A stretch of 64,000 nucleotides of DNA from Diphasiastrum complanatum (GCA_029204225.1 CM055112.1:45677563-45741562), one strand, 5' to 3'; shown: positions 1-11,029, counted from the first letter of the stretch. Program-made: numbers and translations. The notes: generated by a model not told the origin, from the sequence alone.

Positions 1-1137
1 CGACGATGTGCTTATGAATCTGAGATACGACCGATAATATCTCAGGCTCATGAGGGCATTGGAGGTGGCCACTTTTTTGCTGAAGCCACAGCGAAGATTA
101 TCCTTCGAGCGGGATTGTGGTGGCCATCTTTGTTTAAAGACACGTTTGTTGTCATTAAATCGTGTGATGTCTGTCAACGAGCAAAGAAAAATACCAAAGC
201 AAACTTCACACCATTGACTCCCATTATAGAAGGCGAAGCCTTCCATAAGTGGGGGATTGACTTTGTTGGATCAATCAGTCCAGTAGCAAAACATACCCAA
301 GCTCGATACATCCTCATAGCCACAGATTACGCCACTAAGTTGGTGGAGGCTCAAGCAACGAAGGATGCCAACGCAAAAACAGTTGCACGTTTTCTTTACA
401 AAAATATTATTACCCGTTTTGGTTGTCCCATAGAGCTTGTTAGTGATTATGACACGCATTTTTTAAATGTTGTCGTTGATAATCTTCTACGCCACTACCT
501 TGTCATTCACAGAAAAAGTACACCGTACTATCCTAGGTGTAATGACCAGGCTGAATCAACTAACAAGACGATCTGTAAAATTTTACCAAGATAGTTGAAA
601 CCAGTCACTCTGATTGGGAAACAAAACTTTTCTCAGCTATTCAAGCTTACTGCACCACCCCAAAGAAAGCCATTGCGTGGATTACACCTTTCCACTTAGT
701 ATATGGTCAAGAAGCGGTAATGCCCATAGAATTCTTAGTACCTTCGCTAAGAGTTACGGAAGCTTTTTCAATAGATCTTTGTGAAAAGGCTTCAATAGAA
801 CAACAAGTCAAAACCAGACTATTTATGTTAGCCCAGTTATGCGAGACAAGACTAATATCCTATCACGCACAACTAGTTAACAAATGACGCCAAAAGGCCT
901 GGCATGACCGTCACCTGCGCAATAAAGATCTACACTTAGGTGACCAGGTGTTTCTTTATACATAAAAAAAACACCCCGACAAATTGAAGTTCAGAAGTGA
1001 GGGGCCATACATTATTAATAATTTTTTTCCTAATGGTGCAGTCCAATTACAAACACTTGACAGGATACTCCTAGACACTATCGTAAATGGTGGTCGTCTA
1101 CGGCGAAATTACGAAGAGTTTTCTTTGTTGACCCAAT
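1..1137 (+). pseudogene. Ty3/Gypsy retrotransposon pol fragment: integrase, C-terminal part
   Basis: The reading frame is open from base 1 to a stop at 592-594. It starts with an H2C2 integrase zinc-binding module (AHEG, GGGH, then SCDVC) and runs into the integrase core, with candidate catalytic residues in GIDFVG, VSDYD and DQAEST. A frameshift near 590 moves the frame; the new frame continues through stops at 885-887 (TGA) and 963-965 (TAA) to about 1137. This last part has a GPY-like stretch (GPYIINNFFPNG) typical of the C-terminus of Gypsy integrases. Integrase inserts the cDNA of the element into chromosomes; this copy is dead. Protease, RT and RNase H would lie to the left, outside the window. 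The H2C2-core-GPY order makes the Gypsy assignment firm; the lineage within Gypsy is not determined. Confidence 0.88.
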
Positions 1138-1496
1138 TTAACATCTTTTTCCTAGTACATATTCTACATTTTTATTTTATTTTATTATTTTTAATTTTAT
1201 TTTATTTTTACTTCTCGTTTTGCATGCCTTGTTTTATGTCCTTTCTATGCATTTTCCCTTCCTGTACATACTCATGGGTCATGAATGTCCTAGATCAACA
1301 AATGATAGACTACACCATAGGAACTGATTCTCACACTTTAGCCACCTCATCTCTGTGTCTAACTGGTATCTCAGGCATACAACCATTCCTGGGGATACAC
1401 TCTTCCCACAAAAACTTCTACTCTATACCACAGTCATATTTTCCCCCTGAAGTTCTTCACTTGCATACAACAGATCCATTCCTTCATATTGAGGTT

Positions 1497-2412
1497 TGGA
1501 CAAATCTCAACCGACGGGATCCACTTCAATCTCAACCGACGGGATCCACTTCAATCTCAACCGACGGGATCCACTTCAATCTCAACTGACGGGATCCATT
1601 TCAATCTCGACCAACGGATCTTCATAAGATCTCGACCGACGGACTGTCATAAGATCTCGACCGACGGAGTTTCATAAGATCTCGACTGACGGACCTTCAT
1701 AAGATCTCGACCGATGGACATTCATAAGATCTCGACCGACGGACCTTCATAAGATCTCGAACGATGGACTTTCATAAGATCTCGACCGACGGACTGTCAT
1801 AAGATCTCGACCGACGGACTTTCATAAGATCTCGATCGATGGACTTTCATAAGATCTCGACCGACGGACCTTCATAAGATCTTGACTGACGGACCTTCAT
1901 AAGATCTCGACTGACGGACTTTCATAGATCTCGACCGACGGACTTTCATAGATCTCGACCAACGGACCTTCATAAGATCTCGACCAACGGACCTTCATAA
2001 TATCTCGACCAACGGACCTTCATAAGATCTCGAACGACGAACTTTCATAATATCTCGAACGACGGACTTTCATAAGATCTCGATCGATGGACTGTCATAA
2101 GATCTTGACCGACGGACTGTCATAAGATCTCGACTGACGGATTTTCATAAGATCTCGACCGATGGATTTTCATAAGATCTCGACCGACGGACCTTCATAA
2201 GATCTTGATTGACGGACCTTCATAAGATCTCGACCGACGGACTTTCATAGATCTCGAACAACGGACCTTCATAAGATCTCGACCAACGAACCTTCATAAG
2301 ATCTCGACTGACGGACTGTCATAAGATCTCGACCGATGGACTTTCATAAGATCTTGACCGACGAACTTTCATAAGATCTTGACCGATGTGACTTCATTAA
2401 AATCTTGACCGA
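1497..2412. repeat. 25-bp minisatellite array, about 36 units
   Basis: A head-to-tail array with a 25-bp period; a few units have 24 bp. Most units carry GATCTCGACCGACGGA followed by a CTTTCAT, CTGTCAT or CCTTCAT variant. The first four units (1500-1610) are a different subtype with a GGGATCCACTT ending. Units contain AGATCT and TCGA palindromes. The array lies between the Gypsy integrase end and a probable LTR start, which is where tandem repeats are known to arise in some plant Gypsy elements (the Tat/Ogre lineage). ORFs reading through it are by-products of the repeat. Confidence 0.95.
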
Positions 2413-3240
2413 CGCTACAGACACGTCCCATCTCGTCCGTGCCCACGTCCATAAATGCCATCACTTTCACCACATTCGCACCTCAGCGAAGTGCAAACTC
2501 TGGAGCTCCCTGGTGACGATCCTCTGGTGATTTTTAGACTCTCCTACACGATCCTGGCGCTCTCTCATCCGGTGCATCCGTCAGTGCCTCTACACCATCT
2601 CCACCCAGTTTCAACCATCCTCGTGTGTTTGTCATTGAGAGCGCCATCACAAACCATTTCCAACCCTAATATCGCTAGTGGAGAACAAAGCATTTGATAC
2701 ATTTCGCATGCTGAGGGGTAGTGTCACGCAAGCATTCCAAACGCTTCCATTACACTATTGAGCATCAACTTTTAATCTTGTTTTTATATTCATCGCAATA
2801 CTTTTTATGTATACTTTTATAGATAGAGTTGAATGTGATAATTATAGTACCCGAACCTTGCGGTTCTGTCCTATTTCAGAATGTCACCACATATTCCCTC
2901 CTTGCGGTGTGTACGTTTTTCCATGCAAGTTGGAAAGATTAGAACCTCGCCTTTAACGGGAGAAAAGTAAGGGCTACACACCTTCCTAGGATTGGGAATT
3001 TTAATTATCTTCATTTCACCTTTGCATATTAACTAATTTCTAGTGTATGTGGTAAAATACGATATTGCTTTGAACAAAATGAAAATTATGAATTACATTT
3101 AATTTCTTACTATGTTAGATAACATATTTCAATAAAAAAAAAAATTGAAACAACACAAACTCACCGGTAAAGTCACTCGAAGCTAAAGTGCAAATGTGCA
3201 ATTGCTCACTCTTTAAACCTTGCTCTCTTTTTTTTGAATA
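2413..3240 (+). mobile_element. Probable Gypsy polypurine tract and LTR start; the rest is unassigned
   Basis: CTGAGGGGTAG at 2711-2721 looks like a polypurine tract and is followed at 2722 by TGTCACG, a plausible LTR start. The LTR end was not found: candidates lie near 2980-3050, but no second LTR exists in the window for comparison. The short frame at 2455-2697 has no recognisable domain. About 3050-3240 is AT-rich and shows nothing else. Confidence 0.4.
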
Positions 3241-3583
3241 TTGTTTGAGGAGTGACAATGGTGGTGAGTACATATCTACCAAGTTCAAGGCCTTTTGTGA
3301 TGAGCACGGGATCAAGAGGGAGTATACAACATCAGGGACTCCACAACAAAATGGAGTGGCTGAAAGGAAAAATAGGACTTTATGTGAAAGTGCTAAAGCT
3401 ATGAGATTAAGTGCTAATCTTGACAAACCATTTTGGGATCAAGCTTTGTTGTGTGCCAATTTCTTGTGCAATAGGTGGCCGAGTGCTATTTTGGATGGAA
3501 GGACACCTTTTGAGATGCTATTCAAGAGGAGTCCGAGTGTCAACTTTCTAAGAACCTTTGGATGCACATGCTATGTCAACTAG
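3241..3583 (+). pseudogene. Copia retrotransposon integrase fragment
   Basis: The frame shows LRSDNGGEY, with the second catalytic Asp at 3254-3256, then QQNGVAERKNRT with the catalytic Glu, then the CANFLCNR, TPFEMLF and LRTFGC motifs usual in Copia integrases. The first catalytic Asp and the zinc-binding domain are missing to the left, and the frame stops at 3583 just after the FGC motif. It is the middle of a Copia pol and cannot act alone. It lies in the same direction as, and just before, the unidentified frame at 3644-4654, so both may belong to one element. It is diverged from the Copia fragment at 11057. Confidence 0.9.
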
Positions 3584-3643
3584 AAAATCAATTTCAAGTT
3601 ATGTGTTTATGCTTGAAACCAATGTAATATCGTGGAAGTCCAA

Positions 3644-4654
3644 GAAGCGACTTTGATGTTCAAGTTGAAGGTCAAGAGGTTGATCTCAAAGTGTTTCAAC
3701 TAGTCAAAAGAGAAGTTCGCAATTTGGAGCTAGTCAAGAGCATCAAAGGAGAGGTAATTGGAAAAGATGTTATGGATATATTTTTGTAGCTTATTGAAGA
3801 CTCAAGTAAGGTCAAAGGAGCAGCAAGGAAGTGATGTTCAAGTCTACTTTACTTGTTCTATCTCATGTTTGAGCATTTTCATGTGGATGTGTGCAAATTG
3901 TCAAGATATGGTAAAACTAGCTACGTTGGTGAGCATTGTTTTGATGTTGGATTTGTACTAGCATTCTTGGCTGATTTTGTTGATGGAAATGAAGCTATTG
4001 GAGGTTCATTATGTCACTCATCCATGGCTAAGTTCTCAAGTGTTGAGTTACTTGGTGCCAAGTATGATGGTATCTTGAGGCAAGATGGAGGGAGATGGAG
4101 GCTCATGGAGTATCATGGTGGATACATGGCAACAAAGGAAAGAGGAACATACATGCAAGCAAAAGTTGATCACTCACATTTATTGTCTGTTTGCTATATT
4201 TTTTCAGAGAGTTCAGAGTTGGAAGCATGGTGGAATCATTTCATTTACATTCTATTTGATTCTTCATGTTCTAGTTACAGCTTGATATGTAAAATTGATG
4301 TAAGAAATAGTGAAGCATCCCAAGTGGACACTATTCTCTATATCAATTATGGTTGTTTATATTCTGAGCATTACATGATCATTGAAAGGAGATCTATTCT
4401 TAGTAAGAAGATCATTCTTATGATGGATCAAAGTTCTATTGTCAAAAACTATGCTAATAGCAAGAATATTGAGATACAATATCATTTTGTGAGGGAGCAG
4501 GTCATTGCAAAGGAGGTGGAGCTTTAACATGTGTCTTCAAGGGAATGTGTAGCTGATACCTTCACCAAAGCATTGGGAAAGGACTTGTTCATAAAGCATA
4601 GGACTTCACCTAGAGTGCTATCAAAGTCTATGCTAAAACTAGTTGAAGAGGGAG
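3644..4654 (+). pseudogene. Unidentified Copia-linked protein plus Copia RNase H tail
   Basis: One reading frame can be followed from about 3644 to the polypurine tract at 4645-4654, broken by a few stops (for example in MDIFL*LIED, near 3787). The first 290 or so residues match the ORF at 19405-18680 on the other strand (FEHFHVDVCKLSRYG against FELFHMNVCKLSRYG; CKIDVRNSEAS against CKIDVRDSEAS) with differences and in-frame indels, which suggests it once coded. I do not recognise this part. The last 70 residues (IEIQYHFVREQV, ADTFTKALGKD) are the end of a Copia RNase H and its 3' tail, followed by LVEEG at the polypurine tract. The unknown part thus sits where RT and early RNase H would be expected, as in a non-autonomous or rearranged element. 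Certain: the Copia tail. Unknown: the role of the rest. Confidence 0.7.
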
Positions 4655-4706
4655 CATGAAAGATTCAACTAGTTTCATCATATTTTGTTATATTTCCATA
4701 TTTGGT
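4655..4706 (+). repeat. Start of a Copia LTR (truncated)
   Basis: Directly after the polypurine tract GAAGAGGGAG, this stretch matches the first 55 or so bases of the LTR at 27952 (TCAACTAGTTT, TATTTCCATATTTGG) and then diverges abruptly near 4706. Confidence 0.65.
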
Positions 4707-5673
4707 GTGAAAAAGGTACAAAAAGGACCAAGAGTGGATCCTAATCTGATCCTCAAGAGGGATTGGTTGTTAAATTACTTGATCTATCAATCTACTTCAG
4801 ATTAAGATCAATTTAGATCAATTCTAGACACAAAATCCTAACAAGAACAATCATTAATTGAAGGTAAGTGTACTTTATGGTTTCACACGTGTGAAACACT
4901 GTCTGAGTACGGACTCCAACCTGAAAATCAAGTACACATTGATAGAACCTCAAAACAATCAAAACAAATGTAGACAAATGGAGAGAATCACTCAAAATTG
5001 CTTCCAAAACCAAGATTGGTGTCTCACATTGATTATGGCCAAATGTGGCTCTATATATACAATAAGTGGGAGCTCGTGGTACTGATCATCCCTATTATCC
5101 CACATGTGTGAAGGTGCTTTGTCATATGATGATTCATCATGCAAAACTGACACTTGGACAAAGCCTTCTATTTTGAGCACTTTTGGTCCATTTTCCTTCT
5201 ATATGGAGATCTACTTGGAAATCTTCTAGAAGTCAAAATTCGCCTACTTCAGCTTATTCCACACATGTGAGCTGTCCTCTACACATGGGATATGACACCT
5301 AACCAAAGGATGTGGCTCATGCAATCAATAGATTGATGCCATGTGTCATATGTCTAGAAAACTAGTTTTTGGCCTTTTTAGCCACTAGAAATTGAATTAA
5401 ATCATATGTACAACCTATATGATTATGGTACATGACAAGTACACTAATAACACATGGGAACAGGCTCCACACATGTGTAATCATCCTATATACATGATTT
5501 TCGGCCTCTACCAAACTTATTTTTGCATTTTTCACACTCCTCAAAAATCTAGCTTGGTAAATCTAGCTTGATGGAAAACATAATGATCTTGAACTTGACT
5601 CCATGGTCTGAATTGGTCTTTGCTGGTTCAAAAGGTGTGAAGATCAGCCAATGAGCTTGATGATGATATGAAA
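4707..5673. other. Non-coding stretch with repeated CACAYRTGTG palindromes
   Basis: No gene was recognised. The stretch holds several palindromic or near-palindromic CACACGTGTG or CACATGTG sites (4881-4897, 5099-5110, 5259-5270, 5467-5480) and GTACGGAC at 4907-4914. The same pair of motifs occurs in LTR-related sequence at 17824-17854 and 28386-28427, so this is probably LTR or leader sequence of a related element. Confidence 0.5.
4881..4897. promoter_or_regulatory. Palindromic G-box-like site in LTR-like DNA
   Basis: TTTCACACGTGTGAAAC contains the G-box core CACGTG inside a longer perfect palindrome and is followed 10 bp later by GTACGGAC. CACGTG is a binding core for plant bZIP and bHLH factors. 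Function here is inferred from sequence only. Confidence 0.4.
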
Positions 5674-7358
5674 TCACCATATCCATGATAGTGCTTCTTT
5701 GATGTTGACATCTTTGATGAACTTGAGAGCTTTGCACCATCCTAGCACCTCCAAAATCGATTCCTTCCAAATTTCATGTAGATGCTTGACTTTGAGGCTT
5801 GCTCCTTCTTCATGTGCATGCTCCTCCATGAGAAAATAAAGATTTCTTTTTGATTTATTAGGATCACAAAGATCTAATATCATGTTACTACGATCTAGAG
5901 ACTCATCCAAATTGGCAAGACTATGCATGCTATAATAACAAAGTGTTTGCAATATATCTTCATGCTTGTTTACCATTCTAATCTCAGATCCAATGAGGCT
6001 AAATACTTCATTATGGAGATAAGTGTCTTTAGAAGATGACTCACTTACTCTCATAAAGAGTTTACAATTTGCCTCAATACAAATTTTCAAACTATGAGTG
6101 AACAAATCACTTTGGCTCTTGCATGACTCAAGAGCATAGATTTGATGAGATAACCATTTGCTTTCTAATTGATTTAAAATCAATTTCAATCTTTTAAGAA
6201 CATCATCTATGTTCTCAAGAGAGACTTCATACTCAACTAGTATAGCTTTACTCCAATTTTGAGATGCAATGATCTCACTAAAGCAAATTGATTTATCGAA
6301 TGACATAAGAGAAGTAAGTATGAGATGTATACCACATGAGGTATGCTCCTCTTTCCCTTGAAATGTGAGCCACATGGATTCAACCTTATGCTAGAATCAT
6401 AAGTCCAAAAATCACCACAACTTGGCATGATTTTTCTAATATTGAAATCAAAAGGCATTTCCATCTCAATAAGGCTAACTACTTGCTTATGGATATAAGT
6501 GTCCACTTTGGATGCTTCACTTATTCTCATAAGAAGTTTACAACTTGTCTTTAAGATTGAAAACTTACAATTTTCATCTTTATGAATGAACACATCATTC
6601 ATGATCTTATTGAAACCAAAAGATCCTACATTATGAAGATATTTCCATTTCCTTGACTTCATAACTAATGTAAGCTTACAAGGAAAACATATTTTGCTAT
6701 CTTTTAAGGCATCACACTCAACTAGTATTGCCTGAATCCACCTCTGAGATACAAAAATCTCTTCAAAGCAAAAAGGTTCTTCATAAGTTGACATGAGAGC
6801 ATAAATGAAACTATTTTCATTTTGTGATTGCTCCTTATTCTTGATTGATTTCTCTTGGATAATAACAATAAGTTTGAACTTGTCCAAAGTTACAAGCAAA
6901 ATACTCTCCAAGGACATAAAATAAATCCAAGTTACTTTCATGAAAGTGACATCTATTTTTGCATCTTGAACCAAACAATGCACTTCCAAATGAAAAATCT
7001 CAAAATATTTGACATGTGTTGTGATGGACTCTTGAAGACAAATCTTGCAAGTCCTTGTGAGACTCCAAGCCTCATTCACCTTTCCACAAAGGAAACACCT
7101 TCCCTTGGACTTGTCCTTCTTGTATTTGCTTGAAGCTCCATCCTTCACCTCGGCCCCCTTGATTTGGTTCTCCTTGGATGGATTGGTCTTCTTTTTGTAG
7201 CATCTTGAAAAAATATATCTTCCCTTGCCACAAAGGTTGCACTTAGGATGCTTTCCTTCCTTCAATAGGATGCCACCTATTGATGCCATGTGAATAAAAA
7301 CCTGTGATATGATTCTACAAATGTAATTTGTGACTTTCAAGAGACTAGATTTGAACAT
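5674..7358 (-). pseudogene. Gag-like zinc-knuckle protein with an internal duplication (unidentified)
   Basis: Two overlapping minus-strand frames (7358-6237 and 6375-5674) form one decayed product with a frameshift near 6300. The N-terminal part has CNLCGKGRYIFSRC, a retroviral-type knuckle with Tyr for the usual His, followed by a Lys-rich linker and a second damaged CFLCGK knuckle. The remainder holds two related halves: SQRWIQAILVE with CKLLMRISEASKVDTYIHK in the first, and SQNWSKAILVE with CKLFMRVSESSSKDTYLHN in the second. A FEIFHLEVHC stretch after the knuckles resembles FELFHMNVCK of the ORF at 19405-18680. Zinc knuckles suggest a Gag-type nucleic-acid-binding origin in an LTR element. 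The duplicated part matches no domain I know. No protease, integrase or RT is seen beside it. Confidence 0.55.
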
Positions 7359-8451
7359 CTTTAATAATCTAGAATGATCTACAAAAGATCTAGCTCACAA
7401 ACCTAAGAATCAATCTTCACACTAATGACTAGTCACTTGGAAACTTTGCTTTGATCACTAAGACAAAAGCACACAATATTTGAATCAAATCACGGAAGAA
7501 ATCAGATCCAATATCCTATTGGACTCATCAAATACCAATGACTCTTTCTTTTGAAAGTTGAAATGGATATGAAAAGATTTGAAACCTAGATTTTCCTTTT
7601 CACTTGACTAGTTCTCTCAACACTTGAGATTCTTGAACAAAAGATGGGTTTTGTTTCAAACACATGAAAATCAAACTTAATCACTTCTTTTGGACTCACT
7701 CTTGACCCAAATAATCTCACACTTGAGATTTAGAATGAATTTGATTTGATTTGACAACAAACTATACCACCAATTTTTCACAAAGCTTAAAAAATTAGAC
7801 AACTAGAGATTCACAAAGATCTCAACCATGCATGAATACTCAAATATGGACGCCTCCTCATTCTAGACATCCAATGGGATCTCAAATTGACCCTCACACT
7901 CTCACAAAGAAAGTTGAATAGAACTAATTTGAGCTTCATACATACTATGCCAATTTTTGCTCAATAAATTGAATTCAATCACTCCTATTGGATTCCACCA
8001 ATTACTCTACCTTTTAACACTTGGAATGAAATTCAAAATCAGAAGTTGTGATTTGAATCTCTATTAATTCACCTACTCTGACACAAATCAAAGGCCTTGC
8101 ATGCTAGCTTTCATAGGATAACAAATTGTTCATCAATTGGAGTTCGTTCAAGCTTCCGTTGATGCAGAGGATCGATGACAAAAACTTCAAATGGAGCTTT
8201 CTTAGACTAGTATTCTTATTCCATGTAAGATTCTAGAATCATAAGCAATCTAAATCAACCAACAATAATTTCACAATCCTACTAATCTTAAAAGAAGAAG
8301 ATGGATAGCTTAAACATGAACTCTTGAGAAACATATTGAAGTTAACAATAACAAACGTAATCTACCAGTTCAATATCATGGGTGTGCGCTATATGCATCA
8401 TGTAGGCAATGTGTATAGCATGCCATTATGTTAGTGTGATTCAATAGATTG
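7359..8451. other. AT-rich region with no recognised gene
   Basis: AT-rich sequence rich in CTTGAG/CTCAAG-type words and without a substantial ORF. It may be the 5' untranslated part or LTR of the minus-strand element to its left, but no primer-binding site or LTR pair was found. Confidence 0.4.
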
Positions 8452-8959
8452 ATATATTATTGATGGCATTGAATTGTCATTTAACATCAAATTGTAGCAA
8501 TTATTGGATTATATTTGTTAAGCCTACATTAAAATATTGATGGTAATAAATGTATTATAATCTTCCTATGTTATGAAAATATTAGTTATTGTACTGAATT
8601 TTACAAAATGTAGCCATGGAAATTTTGAAGATATGTTTTGTACTTTCACACAAAGCAAATAAGAGAGGGATAAGGGTCATTGAGGGTATTCCTACAATGT
8701 GCCTCCAAATACTTCATCAAGCATAATGTGGGTTCTAAAAATCTTATCAATGGTAAATCAATCATGCCACATGGCAGAAGCGCAGAGAATCTATGCAGCC
8801 CAGGAACAACTATGGTCCATGAATGCATCCCATATGGCAAAAGTGCTCGACTATTTGGGTCCAGAAACATGTATGTCCATGACTTTATGCTACATGGCAC
8901 AAATTTAGCATAGAGCTTTAACATGCGGAGATGGCACAAACCTAGTATAGAGCTTGAAT

Positions 8960-9056
8960 ATCTGGGGCCGGCCTGGAAGAGAGGGAACGCGCATTATGAC
9001 TATGGAGCAACACATGTAGCCATTTTCGGCCAGGGCCGGGCCCCACTGGGGAAGTG
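8960..9056. promoter_or_regulatory. GC-rich upstream region of the GST gene
   Basis: A short GC-rich island in AT-rich DNA about 210 to 310 bp before the GST start codon. GGCCCCAC at 9039-9046 fits the TCP-factor consensus GGNCCCAC. It is kept in cassette B and changed to GGCCGCAC in C. Regulatory use is inferred. Confidence 0.3.
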
Positions 9057-9127
9057 AAAATTTGTCATATAGCTAGCTGGACCTGGATGATGGATCCCTC
9101 CCTTCTTAGATTAGTGTTTTTGCTGGG

Positions 9128-9140
9128 TATATAAATATAA
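9128..9140 (+). promoter_or_regulatory. TATA box of the intact GST gene
   Basis: TATATAAATATAA lies about 140 bp before the start codon at 9270, a plausible distance given a 5' leader holding a GAA tract. Cassettes B and C have lost this stretch: their sequence goes from CAGATTACTGTTTTT directly to GAGATGAATGAGCG. Confidence 0.6.
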
Positions 9141-9269
9141 TATGCACTTCCGAGATGAGATGAATGAGCGTGCTTGTTGGAATCGAAAGAAGAAGAAGAA
9201 GAAGAAGAAGAAAAGAGGAATTGGAAGAAGAGGAAGAGGAAGAGGGAGGAGGTAATATTAATCAAGTCG

Positions 9270-10185
9270 ATGGATCATGAGCACATAACTCTCTTGTCAC
9301 TCCCCCCCAGCCCATTTGCGATGAGTGTGAAGATGGCTTTGGCAGAGAAAGGGATCAAGTATGAGGTGTTCGAGGAAGAAGCTGCCACTTTCCCTGTTGT
9401 GAAGACTGATCTTCTGCTTCGCTCTAATCCTGTTCACAAGCAAGTGCCCGTGCTCATTCACCGTGGCTTGCCTGTTGCAGAATCGCTGGTCATTCTGGAA
9501 TACATCGAACAAACTTGGCCAGCTTCAGATGAGCTTGATCTTAGAAAAGCGCTTCTTCCTCAGTCTCCTTATGAACGATCCGTGGCTCAATTTTGGGCAG
9601 ATTTTTGCAATAAAAAGGTACTACCTTAATTTCATCATCAGAGCTACGGGGCATCAAAACAAATCTGCGTTTTCATTCTAGCAATGTATAGATCGTACAT
9701 TTGGAGCTACAGTATTATAATAGTCTAACAGTTAATTAGCTGATCGATGTTTCACGAATTAGCTCCACTGAATATGACCAGCGTTTTCATTAGTTTTTTT
9801 TCCTGTTATATTGCAGTTCTGGGAAACGAGTTTGCTGATTATGAAAAAGCTAGATGGTGAGCAAATTCAAGCATGGAATGATACAGCTCAATTATACATC
9901 ACTCTGGATAGAGAAATGAGCAAACTTCCGTATGGGAAACCCTTCTTTTTTGGGGAGCATCTAACCATTCCGGATCTAGTCCTGGCTCCTCTGGTATCAT
10001 GGATAACAGTTTATGAAGGTCTTGCAAACCGCAAGTTCCCTGATGCTAAGGAATGCCCAAGATTGGCCGAGTGGTTAGATGCCATCAGCATGCATCCGAA
10101 TGTGAAATGCTCCATTGCCGATCCGAGGATGCTGTTGGACAACGCCATTCGCTTTCAGCAGCGGCTGCGAGACAAAGCTATCTAA
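9270..10185 (+). CDS. Tau-class glutathione S-transferase, two exons, intact
   Basis: Exon 1 is 9270-9617 (116 codons), the intron 9618-9816 (199 bp, GT...AG, phase 0), and exon 2 9817-10185 including TAA; the product has 238 residues, normal for the class. These cytosolic dimers conjugate glutathione to electrophiles and serve in detoxification and stress responses. The N-terminal thioredoxin fold shows SPF with the likely catalytic Ser14, then NPVHKQVPVLIH (Lys57, Val59, cis-Pro60) and ESLVILEYI (Glu71, Ser72), all glutathione-site motifs of tau GSTs. The helical C-terminal domain has PFFFGEHLTIPDL with the conserved Asp. The single intron near residue 116 is also typical. I chose ATG 9270 because homology starts there; an in-frame ATG at 9174 would add 32 Glu/Lys-rich residues. 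A TATA box lies upstream. Class assignment is firm; substrate is unknown. Confidence 0.9.
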
Positions 10186-10944
10186 GCAAAAATGAACAAG
10201 AGGGAGCAGGCAAACGCGGAGAGTTTGTTCTGACATTTCAATTTCCACTACGAATTACTAGTTTGTGGATGCAAAATTCTTTAATAATCATGCAATTTCA
10301 TGATTATGAATATATGCAATTATTGTGAATTTTATGTGCTGAATTAGACACGACTAAATTTTGTTGTGCTGTCAGCACTGATTTATGTACTTGATTTTCA
10401 TAATGTGAAAACCATTGATACTTGGATAGTAAGTGTTGATTGGTGTCATGAGTTTTAGATTGTTTGTCAATATTCCAAATAGTAAGTGACTTAAACCCAT
10501 ACTCGGCTCCATAATGTCGGATGCATGAAATATTCTCATATAAGTCATGCTTGCTCGATCAGACTATGGTTGAACCAGATCATGGCCTCTGCCATGGTGT
10601 ATGTCCTGACTCCTAAAGATATGCAATTAGACAACACAAAATAAGTGCATGGTCCATGTTCATCCTCTCCTTTGAGACTTTGTAAGAGAAACACTCCTAG
10701 TAAATGAATGTGATAGGAGAATACATGAAATTTGCACAAAGTCAAATGACATCCCTTTCGTCCTGTATACACGAGAGTACGAAAGTGAATGCCACAACCC
10801 TGTAAAGGCAAAGGGGCATTACAAGTTTTAGTCCTTGCCCAATGGTACGTTGCCACATGCCTCGATACGACTAGAAATTGTAGCATTCCATGTAGATTAA
10901 TATGCATGCCTCTTTATACATTACTCCTGATTCAGAATGAATAT

Positions 10945-10946
<2 letters not shown>
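10186..10946. other. GST 3' flank, no other gene recognised
   Basis: AT-rich DNA after the GST stop. Bases 10005-10515 are missing from cassettes B and C. The frame at 10545-10907 on the minus strand is kept in all three cassettes but resembles no protein I know and is probably chance. Confidence 0.5.

Positions 10947-11026
<80 letters not shown>
10947..11026. repeat. (TC)40 microsatellite, cassette A
   Basis: A perfect dinucleotide tract of 80 bp. The matching tracts have 56 bp in cassette B and 54 bp in C. Leu-Ser repeat ORFs across it are artefacts. Confidence 0.97.

Positions 11027-11029
<3 letters not shown>

Noticed and set aside
1497-2412. Regular short repeats that might suggest a CRISPR array
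   Set aside because: The repeats are contiguous with no unique spacers, and the window is eukaryotic.
8646-8939. Frames upstream of the GST on both strands
   Set aside because: They change reading frame between A and B through small indels and show no motif.
10545-10907. Minus-strand 120-residue frame kept in all three cassettes
   Set aside because: Its conservation follows from the recent duplication; no domain, no splice context.
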